A stretch of 64,000 bases of DNA from Nitrospira sp. Lineage in GTDB: Bacteria; Nitrospirota; Nitrospiria; Nitrospirales; Nitrospiraceae. Positions 51,916 to 61,249 of the stretch are shown one piece after another. The translations under genes and the position numbers were made by a program. The DNA is taken from assembly GCA_030123565.1 (NCBI GenBank), contig CP126122.1:2367001-2431000 (forward strand). Direction: 5' to 3'. Under the pieces are notes generated by a model that worked only from the letters and a program-made list of their open reading frames with translations, was not told the origin of the DNA and ran no database searches. Position 1 is the stretch's first letter. Each line of letters opens with the position of its first letter.

Positions 51916-53064
51916 CTATGCGGGCTTGCCCATGTAGAAGGCGTGGATCGCGTCCACCACTTCACTTTGCTGTACCGCTGTGAGCTCCGGATAGATGGGA
52001 AGCGCCACGGTTTCTTTCGCGGCACGCTCCGACTCGGGGAAATCACCTGCTCGATAGCCGAGATAGCGAAAGCACTCCTGAAGATGGAACGGTACGGGGT
52101 AGTAGACTTCCGTCCCTATCCCTTTTTGCTTGAGGAACGCCATCAGCTCATCCCGCCGTGGAACACGAAGCACAAACTGATTATAGATGTGGTAATGACG
52201 GACTCCGTGCGCGCGATAGACGGGTTCGGGCAGTCTAATCTCTGGGTTTTCGAGCAAGCCCCGCTCCGATACCAATGCCTCATACCGCTGGGCGTTTTCC
52301 TGGCGTCTCCTCGTCCAGTCATCGAGGCAATCAAGCTTTACATTCAGGACTGCAGCCTGCAGCGTGTCGAGACGGAAATTTCCTCCGATGAATTTGTGAT
52401 AATACTTTGGTTTTCCCCCGTGCACCCGAAGAACCTTGATACGATCCGCAATCTCAGGGTCATTCGTTACAACCATACCTCCATCACCGAGAGCTCCGAG
52501 ATTCTTGCTCGGGAAAAACGACAGGCACCCTACGGTTCCCATGCTGCAGGCACGCCGGCCATCGCGGTAGTCGGCACCGATCGCCTGCGCGCCATCCTCA
52601 ATGACTTTGAGGCCGTGGTTCTGCGCGATTCGAAGAATGGGCTCCATGTCCGCACATTGACCGTATAGGTGCACCGGAATAATGGCCCTGGTTTTTTTTG
52701 TGATGGTTCGTTCGATCTTGGCCGGGTCGATATTGAACGTGATGGGATCGATATCAACGAAGATCGGCCTGGCTCCCAGGCGAGTGATCGCTCCGGCTGT
52801 TGCGAAAAAGGAATAGGGCGTCGTAATGACTTCATCGCCCGGCCCGATTTCGATCGCCATGAGCGCGACTAATAGGGCATCGGTCCCGGAAGACACGCCG
52901 ATCCCGAAGCGAGCCTGGCAGTAGGAGGCAACCCGCTCTTCCAATTTGCTCACTTCCGGCCCGAGGATGAAAGACTGACTTCGCAATACCTGGTCGATGG
53001 CTGCGAGGAGCTGATCGTATAGGGGCGCATGGTGCGCGCGGAGATCTAGTAAAGGGACACCCAT
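51916..53064 (-). CDS. wbpE: DegT/DnrJ/EryC1/StrS sugar aminotransferase 2 (WbpE-like)
   Basis: 382 residues. MGVPLLDLRAHHAPLYDQLL and LRSQSFILGPEVSKLEERVA open the WbpE/FdtB-like group; ISSGTDALLVAL-type GVSSGTDALLVALMAI, VIEDGAQAIGADY, and Lys in SFFPSKNLGALGDGGM bind PLP. WbpE transfers an amino group to C3 of UDP-3-keto-GlcNAcA; the upstream fusion (53077-54675) supplies WbpB- and WbpD-like activities, so these two genes would make a UDP-diacetamido-hexuronic acid. The 6-dehydrogenase (WbpA) is not in the window. Gap of 71 bp to the epimerase gene. Confidence 0.9.
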   Translation of the reverse strand: MGVPLLDLRAHHAPLYDQLLAAIDQVLRSQSFILGPEVSKLEERVASYCQARFGIGVSSGTDALLVALMAIEIGPGDEVITTPYSFFATAGAITRLGARPIFVDIDPITFNIDPAKIERTITKKTRAIIPVHLYGQCADMEPILRIAQNHGLKVIEDGAQAIGADYRDGRRACSMGTVGCLSFFPSKNLGALGDGGMVVTNDPEIADRIKVLRVHGGKPKYYHKFIGGNFRLDTLQAAVLNVKLDCLDDWTRRRQENAQRYEALVSERGLLENPEIRLPEPVYRAHGVRHYHIYNQFVLRVPRRDELMAFLKQKGIGTEVYYPVPFHLQECFRYLGYRAGDFPESERAAKETVALPIYPELTAVQQSEVVDAIHAFYMGKPA

Positions 53065-53076
53065 TTCTTTTCCTTC

Positions 53077-54675
53077 TTAGGCCTCACCACAGGATGACAT
53101 GCCGGCCCCTGTTTTCTTGTACGCAGCTCCGCAGCTGGGGCATGTTGCACGAACACCTTGCATGGCGAGCTTCACCCCGCAGGCGCACATCCAGCCGACG
53201 ACTCTTGCAGGACTCCCGACGACCAACGCATGATCCGGAACGTCTTTCGTCACCACGGCCCCGGCGCCGACGAAGGCGTACCGGCCGATCGTGGTTCCAC
53301 ACACCACGGTGCAATTCGCGCCCAGCGTCGCGCCCCGCCTCACCAATGTCGGCTTGAGCTCCTTCATGCGAGGAATTTCGCTCCTCGGATTGAAGACGTT
53401 GGTAAAAACCATCGACGGACCGCAGAACACAAAGTCTTCCAGCGTGACGCCTTCATAGACAGACACGTTGTTCTGAAGCTTCACACCATCACCGACTGCG
53501 ACGTTCGGACCGACGACCACATTCTGCCCGATCTTACAGTTCTTCCCGATTCGTGATCCTTTGAGAATATGCGATAAATGCCAGATGCTCGTCCCCTCGG
53601 CAATCTCGACACCGTCGTCGATGAAGGCCGACTCATGGGCGAAGTATCGGCGCGAAGTTTGAGCCGTTTGCATGGTGAGCGGAGCGAGCTTTCGCGCAAG
53701 CATCTCCTCGCATCGCTGAAGCACCGTCAGAACGCGAAGACCTTCCTCGCCGTCGGTCCGTGGTCGTACCCGTCGAGTGACACAATCAAGAAAATGCGAA
53801 CACTCGGCGCGCAGCGGCTCATCGGACGAGAGTTCAACAATCTGCGCATCCGCCTTGTGAGGCGTGGGAACATTATTCTTCCAGTTGATCGAATGAGGAT
53901 AGAGCAGCAGCTTGTCTTTCTTCTCAAGATCGTCGAACACCGCCATCTTGCGATCCCCGACGACAACGAGCTTCTGTTCCTTGTAGGGGTGGAGCCAGGA
54001 CACGAACACATGGGCTTTCACTCCGCTCGCGAATGAGAGGAGACTCACGGTGACGTCCGCAATATTCTGATGAAGATAATTCCCGCCCTGAGTTTCCACC
54101 TCGACCGGCATTTCGCCGAGCAGGCCCAAGATCACCGAAATGTCATGCGGCGCGAAGGACCACAGAATGTTCTCCTCGCGGCGGATTTTCCCGAGATTCA
54201 ATCGGTTCGAATAAATGTACTGGATTCGGCCCAACTCTCCGGCTTCGATGAGCGCGTTCAATTTCAGAATGGCCGGATGGTACCAGAGAAGATGTCCGAC
54301 CATAAGAATGCGGTCCTGCCGGCGAGCGAGATCGACGAGTTCTTGGCCTTCGGTCACGGAAAGACAGAGTGGTTTTTCAACAAACACGTCTTTTCCGGCC
54401 AGAATGGCCTCCCGCACCAGGGCAGCATGGGTTTCGGCAGGGGTGGCGATGGCGACCGCCTTCAGAAAGGGATCGCGAAGCACGTCGCTGAAGGCCGACA
54501 GGGTGCGGCACGAAGGATACGACTCCTGGAACATCCGCAAGGTTTCGTCATTGCTGTCGCACACAGCCCCCAATGCGTTCAGGCCTGCAAAATTCCGCAC
54601 AAGGTTCTTACCCCAATAGCCCCCCCCGACCACCGCGACGAGAGGATTACCGTCTGTTTCCACTCTACCCTCCAA
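53077..54675 (-). CDS. Gfo/Idh/MocA oxidoreductase fused to LbH acetyltransferase (WbpB-WbpD-like)
   Basis: 532 residues. The N-terminal half is an NAD(P)-dependent oxidoreductase: [20 protein letters not shown]ossmann turn, [30 protein letters not shown] (Lys) and [17 protein letters not shown]. Residues about 340-520 are a left-handed beta-helix of hexapeptide repeats ([40 protein letters not shown]) like the WbpD/WlbB N-acetyltransferase. The end has CACGVKL and CPSCGAAY, a zinc-ribbon-like pair of CxxC motifs. So oxidation of UDP-GlcNAcA at C3 and later acetylation would be joined in one polypeptide, with WbpE-like transamination from the neighbouring gene between the two steps. Confidence 0.92.
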   Translation of the reverse strand: MEGRVETDGNPLVAVVGGGYWGKNLVRNFAGLNALGAVCDSNDETLRMFQESYPSCRTLSAFSDVLRDPFLKAVAIATPAETHAALVREAILAGKDVFVEKPLCLSVTEGQELVDLARRQDRILMVGHLLWYHPAILKLNALIEAGELGRIQYIYSNRLNLGKIRREENILWSFAPHDISVILGLLGEMPVEVETQGGNYLHQNIADVTVSLLSFASGVKAHVFVSWLHPYKEQKLVVVGDRKMAVFDDLEKKDKLLLYPHSINWKNNVPTPHKADAQIVELSSDEPLRAECSHFLDCVTRRVRPRTDGEEGLRVLTVLQRCEEMLARKLAPLTMQTAQTSRRYFAHESAFIDDGVEIAEGTSIWHLSHILKGSRIGKNCKIGQNVVVGPNVAVGDGVKLQNNVSVYEGVTLEDFVFCGPSMVFTNVFNPRSEIPRMKELKPTLVRRGATLGANCTVVCGTTIGRYAFVGAGAVVTKDVPDHALVVGSPARVVGWMCACGVKLAMQGVRATCPSCGAAYKKTGAGMSSCGEA

Positions 54676-54967
54676 GCCTCATCCAGCCGTTCTCAACAGT
54701 GCCGTACTTACACCACCACTCTGATGCGAGAGGGAAACCCACGTGAAAGGCGCTCGCCGTCCAAATTCGGCGTCCCACCATCCCCGGCAGGGTATCACTA
54801 TTACTTCAATGCAATCTAAAAGTCTACCCTGGTCGGAACCGCGGGTTCACTGTTGGAACGTTTTCCCGACGAACCCTCATCGAACATGGAGCCGCATGCT
54901 CTGACGCCCGTAGCGACGCGAGAGGTTCCGTTGCACGCCGGCCGATCACCCATCGAGGGAGCGAGGA

Positions 54968-54981
54968 GGCCCCGCGGGGCC
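54968..54981. repeat. perfect GC palindrome in a gene-free gap
   Basis: GGCCCCGCGGGGCC is a 14-bp perfect palindrome 7 bp from the stop of the broken O-antigen ligase gene. The gene-free stretch 54676-54987 (312 bp) shows nothing else I can support; the palindrome could be a transcription terminator arm, although there is no T-run. Confidence 0.35.
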
Positions 54982-55461
54982 CGAGGATTACTTCTCTGTT
55001 TTCAAGGCATATCCTGTGGCCATTAGGATCCAGAACAGATGGGCGAGACTTCCCGCAAGCATGTAATCGAAACAATTCCTCACGATAAAACCGACCAGGG
55101 CGGCTGTGATGGAAAAGAGGAGGATGCGCGATGGCAGGGAAGTAGACGTCCTCGCCCCTGACACGAGGTTCTGATACAGACGGCCCATCGCCCAGGCGGA
55201 AAAAAAGAGTGCCGGCACCCCGCTTCCCAGGAGAATCATGAGGAATGTGCTATGTAATGCCGGGAGCACCTTTTCGACCGCACCTTTATTTTTCTCTGCT
55301 TCGATTTCAGCATGATACATCCTGAGAAACGTTTCGTTTCCATATCCGATTCCCACGACGGGATATTGAACGACCTGCTGAAAACCCAACGCCCATGTTT
55401 TCGTTCGCGCTTTCAAGGTCCAGGGATCGACGGTTTCCCGCTGATATCCACGCTCTACTAG

Positions 55462-56992
55462 GAGCCCGTCCGAGTAACGGCTGGTGATGAGCGAGAAGCC
55501 GTATGTTCTCGGCGTGGCAGCGAGCAGTGGTGATTCGGCCAGCAGCCTCCGTGGTTTGTGGCCGACAAGGAGCCGGGAGGTGCCATTGCGTTCAGTGTTG
55601 AGGGCGTCATCCTCTCGCTCCGGCCAGTTTCAGCAGGTTGTGGGCACTGCAGACGAAACTCCACTCACCGGCGACCTGCGACAGGCCCCGCAACAAGAAC
55701 TGTCGGAAGCCGCGAGCCTGTTTGATCTGGCCAAACACGGGTTCGACCACCTGCTTGCGCAGCCGATAGCGACTCCGATACCCGGCTCGTCTCAGGCGGC
55801 TCCTCATCGCGTGCACTCGCGTCCCCGCCTTCGTCTTGCGCGTTCCGGTGGCCGAGGCCTCGCCGTGCTTGTGCCGACCCGTGGCCACGTATCCTCGGAT
55901 GCGACGGCGATTCAAGGCGTTGAGATTATGCTCAGAGCAGTACCCCGCATCCGCCGACAGCTCCCGAGCCTGTCGGCCCGTGTCGGTCCGGATGTGAGCC
56001 AGCATCGGCGCGAGTTGATGCGCGTCGCTGGCCTGGCTTGTCAGCCCATGAGCCACAATCACTTGGTGCCCGGCATCGACGGCCGCTTGGGCGCTATAGC
56101 CTTGGATGAATCCCTCCCGCGACTTCATGATCCGACTGTCCGGATCGGTGAAATTGCGCTGCGCATTATCTTTGGGCGTTCCGGGAGGATGCTTCGCAGG
56201 GCGGCCTCGTCGCGGACGATCCGATGGATGATCGTCTGTCCGTTTCTTGGCCTGTGCGTCGGCTTCCAAGGCCGCTTTCGCGGCTCGGATCTTCTCCAAG
56301 CGCTGCTGCTTGTTCACCACCCAATCCGGCAACTCGTCCCCGCGTCGGTCGACTCCGTACGCGGCGTCCTCGCGCGCGTCGCTGGCCGCGGCCTCGGCCA
56401 ACCAACGAGCCACCTCGGCGGCAAGCTCCGGCTCGGCTTTCTGCATCCGGCGGTAGCTCATGGCCTTATGCTTGGAGGCGTTGGCTCGAATCTTCGTCCC
56501 ATCCAACGCCACGTGGCCCAACGTCACCAACCCCGCCTTCTGGCACAGCTTGAGTACCTGCGTGAACAACCCTCCGAGTGCCGACAGGTGGCGCTTCCGA
56601 AAATCACTGATCGTTCGAAAGTCCGGACACTGCCGCGCCGTCACGGCCATGACATCCACCCGCTCCTCACAGGCCTTCGCGATCCGCCGCGAGGCGTAGA
56701 GCCCTTGGCTGTACGCATATAGCAACAGCGCCGTCATCATGACCGGATCATAGGGCGGAAACCCGCGGTCTTCAGTGTAGGTCTTCAGGATTGCCGACAG
56801 ATCCAGCGAGTCTCGGACTAGGTCCCGCACGAAGTGAGCCAGATGACCCGCGGGAACTAGCTCATGAACCGACGGGGGCAACAGCATCATCTGATCGACG
56901 TCCCAGGATTTGAATGTTTTAGCCATGCGCCCTAGAAACCACAGTGCGCTCTGGCTGTCCAGTCAATAATGGCGCATTACTCGGACAGGCTC
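55462..56992 (-). mobile_element. IS1182-family insertion sequence
   Basis: 1531 bp flanked by the 4-bp target CTAG (55458-55461 and 56993-56996). Terminal inverted repeats begin GAGCCCGTCCGAGTAACG at the left end and GAGCCTGTCCGAGTAATG at the right, with two mismatches in 18. It carries one transposase. CTAG on both sides fits IS1182-type targets. The ends sit in one ligase gene from which about 140 codons are missing between the two flanks. Confidence 0.9.
55607..56926 (-). CDS. IS1182-family transposase
   Basis: 439 residues, full length and free of frameshifts. MAKTFKSWDVDQMMLLPPSVHELVP, PPYDPVMMTALLLYAYSQGLYASR and RTISDFRKRHLSALGGLF are the IS1182 N-terminal signatures; the DDE catalytic core follows: HVALDGTKIRANASKHKAMS (first Asp), LSADAGYCSEHNLNALN (second Asp) and EPVFGQIKQARGFRQFLLRG (Glu). 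A charged insert is in the middle (RTDDHPSDRPRRGRPAKHPP). It looks functional. The element interrupts the ligase pseudogene; both run on the minus strand. Confidence 0.93.
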   Translation of the reverse strand: MAKTFKSWDVDQMMLLPPSVHELVPAGHLAHFVRDLVRDSLDLSAILKTYTEDRGFPPYDPVMMTALLLYAYSQGLYASRRIAKACEERVDVMAVTARQCPDFRTISDFRKRHLSALGGLFTQVLKLCQKAGLVTLGHVALDGTKIRANASKHKAMSYRRMQKAEPELAAEVARWLAEAAASDAREDAAYGVDRRGDELPDWVVNKQQRLEKIRAAKAALEADAQAKKRTDDHPSDRPRRGRPAKHPPGTPKDNAQRNFTDPDSRIMKSREGFIQGYSAQAAVDAGHQVIVAHGLTSQASDAHQLAPMLAHIRTDTGRQARELSADAGYCSEHNLNALNRRRIRGYVATGRHKHGEASATGTRKTKAGTRVHAMRSRLRRAGYRSRYRLRKQVVEPVFGQIKQARGFRQFLLRGLSQVAGEWSFVCSAHNLLKLAGARG

Positions 56993-57252
56993 CTAGCCCG
57001 CGCAATAAGTACATCGCCCAATAGAAGACGAGGATGTGCGCGACAACCTTTCTCCACTCTGAAAAACTGTAGTTTGGATCGGCTGCAAACGGCACCGTAC
57101 ACAATACCCACCCGACAAAACACAACAACGGCATGTCAAAAGGAGTCCTGATCCACATCCTTGATTTTTCGAACCAAGCGAGAATCAGCGCCACGGCAAA
57201 CAAAATAAAAAACAGGTGTTCTTGAAGGCGAAATACTTGTGGAAAGAAACTA

Positions 57253-58067
57253 GGGCGTGTTAACACTAACGGCCATTTTCATGAGATACTGCGTACATGG
57301 AAATCACCGACGCACAGTATCGCCACATCGAGCCGTGTTTGCCGACGCAACGCGGCAACGTAACGCTCGACAATCTGCACGTGCTCAACGCCATCTTGTA
57401 CGTCGCCGAGCAGGGCTGCAACTGGCGTGGGCTGCCCAAGCGGTTCGGCAACTGGCACACCATCTATACTCGTATGAATCGTTGGTCGAAGAGCGGGGTG
57501 CTGGATCGCGTATTTGCACAGCTGCAACACACTCAGATCATCCGCGTAAAAATCGAAGCCATGGCCTTGGACAGTACCATCGTCAAGGTTCATCCGGATG
57601 GCACGGGGGCGTTAAAAAAAACGGCCCGCAAGCCATTGGCCAGTCCCGCGGCGGATGGACGACCAAGATTCATCTGGTTGCCGCGGATGCTCGAACGGCC
57701 ATAGCGTTTGCCCTGTCCCCGGGCCAGGCCCACGATGCGCCCGAGGGGCGAAAGTTGCTGCAACGCTGAGGGCGAATGCCGCACTCGGTCCACCTGTTGA
57801 TGGATCGAGCGTATGAAGGCGATGAGACGCGGCAACTGGCCGTGGATGTAGGGTATGTTCCTGTGGTGCCGCCCAAGCACAATCGACTCACGCCATGGGA
57901 ATACGATCGAGTCCTGTATAAGCGACGCAATGAGATCGAACGGCTGTTCCGCCGGCTTAAGGGATTTCGGCGCATCTTCTCGCGGTTTGAAAAACTCGAT
58001 GTCATGTTCGTCGCGTTCATCAATTTCGCGTTGATCGTCGAGGGCTTGCGTTAGTGTGAACAGGCCC
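57253..58067 (+). mobile_element. IS5-family (IS427 group) insertion sequence
   Basis: 815 bp with inverted repeats GGGCGTGTTAACACTAACG (57253-57271) and the complement of 58049-58067, matching at 17 of 19. The duplicated target is TA (57251-57252 and 58068-58069). It carries two overlapping reading frames joined by an A8 run, a usual IS427-group layout. Excision restores the ligase reading frame. Confidence 0.9.
57297..58054 (+). pseudogene. IS5-family transposase, frameshift-organised with an in-frame stop
   Basis: ORF A (57297-57704) gives MEITDAQYRHIEPCLPTQRG to HPDGTGALKK. An A8 run at 57614-57621 is the expected -1 frameshift site, leading to NGPQAIGQSRGGWTTKIHLV and the DDE region (VAADARTAIAFALSPGQAHD). 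The B frame then meets TGA at 57767-57769 (LLQR stop), but continues in the same frame with MPHSVHLLMDRAYEGDETRQ and YKRRNEIERLFRRLKGFRRI to 58054. The stop splits what is normally one polypeptide, so the element is probably unable to move by itself. Confidence 0.8.
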
Positions 58068-58249
58068 TAGCGAACGTGATTCCCACCAATCCAAAGGCCT
58101 GGGCTTTTCAGAGCGCGACCTTAATCCGCCTGAGTAGAGAGGCTGAACCGGTTTCCGGTACGTCTTCAAGAGGATTTGTGATGGGAGGCGTCAAGCTTAC
58201 CGTATTGGGAGCTAAAACAGTGAAGCTCCCCGTAGAAAACTACGGGGAA

Positions 58250-59221
58250 TCACGATTTGGAGTGCACCTTCTGATCAGGAATCGAAGTCGACTGTGGAAC
58301 GCCATAACGCGCATACCACTCATACGTTTCTATCAATCCCTCTCGCAGCGAAATTGTCGGATTCCATCCAAGCGCCTGCATCCGACTGCAATCCATCAGT
58401 TTTCTCGGCGTGCCGTCCGGTTTGGGGCGATCCCAATGCACAGGTCCCAGGTAACCGACCACCTCGGCCACCAACGAGGCCAGTTCGGCGATCGCAATGT
58501 CCTGCCCTGTGCCGACGTTGATGATGGTCGCATCTGAATAGTGGTCCATCAGAAAGAGGCAGGCTTCCGCACAATCATCCACATGCAGAAACTCCCGTCG
58601 TGGGGTCCCAGAGCCCCACAGTATAGGTGAGCAGCCCTGCTCGCGCGCCTCGTGGAACCGCCGAATCAAGGCTGCCAAGACATGGGCGGTCTGTAAATCA
58701 AAATTGTCGTTCGGACCGTACAGGCTGGTGGGTATCGCTGCAATAAAGTCGCACCCGTATTGTTGACGATAGGCCTGACACATTTTGATGCCTGCGATCT
58801 TCGCCACTGCATACCACTCGTTCGTCGGTTCGAGCGGGCCGGTCAGCAGGTACTCTTCCTTCATCGGTTGCGGCGAGTCCCGCGGATAGATGCAGGAGGA
58901 CCCCAGCAGCAGCAGCTTTTTAACGCCATGAACATAGGCTTGATGAATGATGTTGGTTTGAATCGCCAAGTTGTCATAAATGAACTCGGCGGGGAAGGTG
59001 CTATTCGCCAGGATACCCCCCACCTTCGCTGCCGCCAGAAAGACATATTCCGGCTTGGCTTCTGCAAAAAACGCGTCCACCCGACCGTTGTCCCGCAAGT
59101 CCAGTTCCTTGCTGGCTCGGATCAGTAGGTTATCGTATCCGCAAGCAGTGAGGGCCCGGACAATCGCAGATCCGACCATCCCCCGATGCCCTGCCACATA
59201 GATACGCGCGTGTTTCTCCAT
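58250..59221 (-). CDS. fcl: GDP-L-fucose synthase (GDP-4-keto-6-deoxymannose epimerase/reductase)
   Basis: 323 residues. Turns GDP-4-keto-6-deoxy-D-mannose into GDP-L-fucose with NADPH. YVAGHRGMVGSAIVRALTAC is the nucleotide-binding turn; KVGGILANSTFPAEFIYDNL, LLGSSCIYPRDSPQPMKEEYLLTG (with the Cys of the family), the catalytic EWYAVAKIAGIKMCQAYRQQ (Tyr, Lys) and TSLYGPNDNFD are all present. It works downstream of Gmd. It is separated from the intact gmd by a gmd remnant and a ligase gene. Confidence 0.95.
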   Translation of the reverse strand: MEKHARIYVAGHRGMVGSAIVRALTACGYDNLLIRASKELDLRDNGRVDAFFAEAKPEYVFLAAAKVGGILANSTFPAEFIYDNLAIQTNIIHQAYVHGVKKLLLLGSSCIYPRDSPQPMKEEYLLTGPLEPTNEWYAVAKIAGIKMCQAYRQQYGCDFIAAIPTSLYGPNDNFDLQTAHVLAALIRRFHEAREQGCSPILWGSGTPRREFLHVDDCAEACLFLMDHYSDATIINVGTGQDIAIAELASLVAEVVGYLGPVHWDRPKPDGTPRKLMDCSRMQALGWNPTISLREGLIETYEWYARYGVPQSTSIPDQKVHSKS

Positions 59222-59334
59222 ACCCTACGATCCCATCGACGCCGTGCCCTGCAATGGGAACCGCTCGGTCTCCAGATCGGCCTTAACCATCATGATTGCA
59301 GGCGATGGAAATTCATGGTCGGCTTTCAGTCAAG

Positions 59335-59539
59335 CTTCCGCTGCGTCTTCGTCGAATCGCCGATCAGCAGATGCAGTTTGGCATCGGTGATGTACAGGTC
59401 CTGGCAAATGCTGCCGATCCGCGTGTATTGAACGGACTCGAACAGCGAATGATCCCATAAATGTCATACCCCTTCGCCGAGAGAATTCGGCGAGGTAGGA
59501 GCCGTCTTGACCAATGATGCCGGTAATCAACGCGTTCAC
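59335..59539 (-). pseudogene. gmd: remnant of a second gmd gene (GDP-mannose 4,6-dehydratase N-terminus)
   Basis: From a GTG at 59539 one frame reads NALITGIIGQDGSYLAEF, the NADP-binding start of Gmd. A second frame continues with SAKGYDIYGIIRCSSPFNTR and a third with IGSICQDLYITDAKLHLLIGD before similarity ends near 59340. At least two frameshifts and loss of the remaining 280 codons make it non-functional. The SSPFNT type differs from the intact gmd at 61250-62272, so the locus once had a different gmd next to fcl. 59540-59742 and 59222-59334 show no gene. Confidence 0.78.
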
Positions 59540-59742
59540 TGCGGATATGCTCCGATCGTTGCATTCATGACCACAACCAACCCGGTTCGATCTCCTCCCG
59601 CCCACAGCCGGCCACATACCAACCTCGATACATCTGTGACATCCCATCACGACAGTGATGAATGAACAATCTCAGCATGAGTGGTGAGACCGACTTCCAT
59701 GCGGGATGCAACCTCACATTACCGCATGTCCACGTTTCTGTC

Positions 59743-61032
59743 TTAGCCAGCTGCCAACCTCTGTCGATCCGCACTTCTTACCGTGACCCCAACTGCCACC
59801 AGAATCCAAAACAAATGAGCCAAACTGCCTGCAAACATGTAGTCAAATAGATTGCGAGTTACAAAACCAACGACCGCAATCCCGACTCCTGTTACCAAAA
59901 CGACGCCATCGCTCATCTGCGGACTCCATGGGAATGGAATCAGGACCCGAATGATGGTTACAAAGGTCCATAAAAAGAAAATGAACGCTGGCACCCCGCT
60001 TCCCAATGCAATCATCAGAAATGTACTGTGCATTGCTGGCAGGACACGTTCTCTTTCCTTCTTTTCCGCTTGTGCTGCCGGTGAATACTCGCGATGTCGC
60101 TTGATAAAGGTATCATTGCCGTATCCCACTCCGACGAGAGGGTGTTCACGAATATCTTTCAGTCCCAACTTCCATACTGCCGCACGGGCCTCAAGGGTCC
60201 AGGGATCGACAGTATCGACTTGATGCCCGGTCTTCGGGATGACAACGAAGGCAAGACTTGCCACGGCAACGATTCCGGCCATGACAACCACCACTCTGCG
60301 ATGTCCACTGATAAAGCCATATGTCCCTAATTGGACTACATGCCCCAACCAACCAGCTCTGGTATAGGACGCCACCTGGGCAAGTACCCCCAACCCCAGG
60401 GCCAACCCTCCAACGATGCGAACCCGGCGTTCGCGGAAGATAAGGAGCATTGTCAGCAATATCGGCAGAGTCATCACCATGTACGTGTTGAGCCAATTGT
60501 AGTCCGACCCAAAGGCGTGGGCTCGTATATTGCGATCCTTCCATGTCCCTCCCCTGTCGACGAATTCTACGAGTGCATAGAGGGCGAGGATGGAGGCCCC
60601 CAATGTCAGCGACCACAGGATCTGTTGCGGCAGATGCTCCCGGCGGCAGCGATGCAGGACCAGCTGGACCCAATAAAACACGACGGCCTGCGCGACGAAT
60701 TTTTTCCACTCGGCAAAACTGTACGAGGGATCGGTCGCAAAGGGTACGGTGCAGAGCACCCAGGTGATGAAGAGCCACAGGGGAAGGTCCAGCGGGGTTT
60801 TGATCCAGGGATTGACTCTCTCCAGCCAACACATGCCCAAGCAGAGAACCGACAGGATGATGACCGCGTGTTCTTGATAACGGAACAGGATCGGAAAGAA
60901 ACTCGAGCAGGCAACGGCGATCACCACATAACTCTGAAACGCCCAGAAGAGTGCCTGCCCGGGAACGCGTCTCACTCCTGCCTGGGCAGGCCGGACAGTG
61001 GAACCGGCTTGTGACGCAATCGAAACATTCAT
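59743..61032 (-). CDS. O-antigen ligase/polymerase family membrane protein
   Basis: 429 residues with about ten to twelve membrane helices and a Wzy_C/WaaL-type domain. A cytoplasmic N-terminus is followed by FQSYVVIAVACSSFFPILF; VLCTVPFATDPSYSFAEWKKF and the TYMVMTLPILLTMLLIF helices follow. The periplasmic loop carries RAGWLGHVVQ, DPWTLEARAAVWKLGLKDIR, HPLVGVGYGNDTFIKRHREY and AMHSTFLMIALGSGVPAFIF. The Arg, GxG and His-containing segments are conserved in ligases joining glycans to lipid A or proteins. It is intact; the pseudogene at 54988-58194 is a paralogue with the same motifs. Polymerase (Wzy) function is also possible. Confidence 0.87.
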   Translation of the reverse strand: MNVSIASQAGSTVRPAQAGVRRVPGQALFWAFQSYVVIAVACSSFFPILFRYQEHAVIILSVLCLGMCWLERVNPWIKTPLDLPLWLFITWVLCTVPFATDPSYSFAEWKKFVAQAVVFYWVQLVLHRCRREHLPQQILWSLTLGASILALYALVEFVDRGGTWKDRNIRAHAFGSDYNWLNTYMVMTLPILLTMLLIFRERRVRIVGGLALGLGVLAQVASYTRAGWLGHVVQLGTYGFISGHRRVVVVMAGIVAVASLAFVVIPKTGHQVDTVDPWTLEARAAVWKLGLKDIREHPLVGVGYGNDTFIKRHREYSPAAQAEKKERERVLPAMHSTFLMIALGSGVPAFIFFLWTFVTIIRVLIPFPWSPQMSDGVVLVTGVGIAVVGFVTRNLFDYMFAGSLAHLFWILVAVGVTVRSADRQRLAAG

Positions 61033-61249
61033 CGGATCAGATGCCGCTTCTCACCTGGATAGAAGGAATCCCCCACGAACGCACTCCCTCGACGGTCCGT
61101 TCCGGAGAACCTTGCGAGAAGTAGTCTGGACGGCACGGGGCGCTGCGGGATGGCAGTATAGAGGAATTAGGACGGGGTCACAAGAAATGTGACTCGACGA
61201 CAGACTTGGAAGAGACGAACCGGCAGGCCCTGCGCAGGCTACTCCGGCG

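Larger units (their letters stand above)
54988..58194 (-). pseudogene. O-antigen ligase/polymerase (Wzy_C-like) interrupted by two IS elements
   Basis: Three pieces of one minus-strand gene. The start piece lies at 58194-58068 (from TTG MTPPITNPLEDVPETGS), the middle at 57252-56993 (SFFPQVFRLQEHLFFILF to LVFYWAMYLLRG) and the C-terminal at 55461-54988 (VERGYQRETVDPWTLKAR to GYALKTEK). Removing the IS5-family element and one TA copy restores the frame exactly (GLVGITFA then SFFPQV). Compared with the intact paralogue at 59743-61032, about 140 codons (paralogue residues about 129-268) are missing at the IS1182 junction. A TGA at 58110-58108 is in frame after KVAL, where the paralogue has a Phe/Trp pair, so an added nonsense mutation is likely. 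The gene can make no working ligase. Confidence 0.88.

Noticed and set aside
54824..55075. 83-codon minus-strand frame after the ligase remnant
   Set aside because: It overlaps the end of the ligase fragment in another frame and has no ribosome site or motif.
59565..59774. 69-codon minus-strand frame between gmd remnant and ligase
   Set aside because: No similarity recognised, overlaps the end of the ligase gene and composition is not clearly coding.
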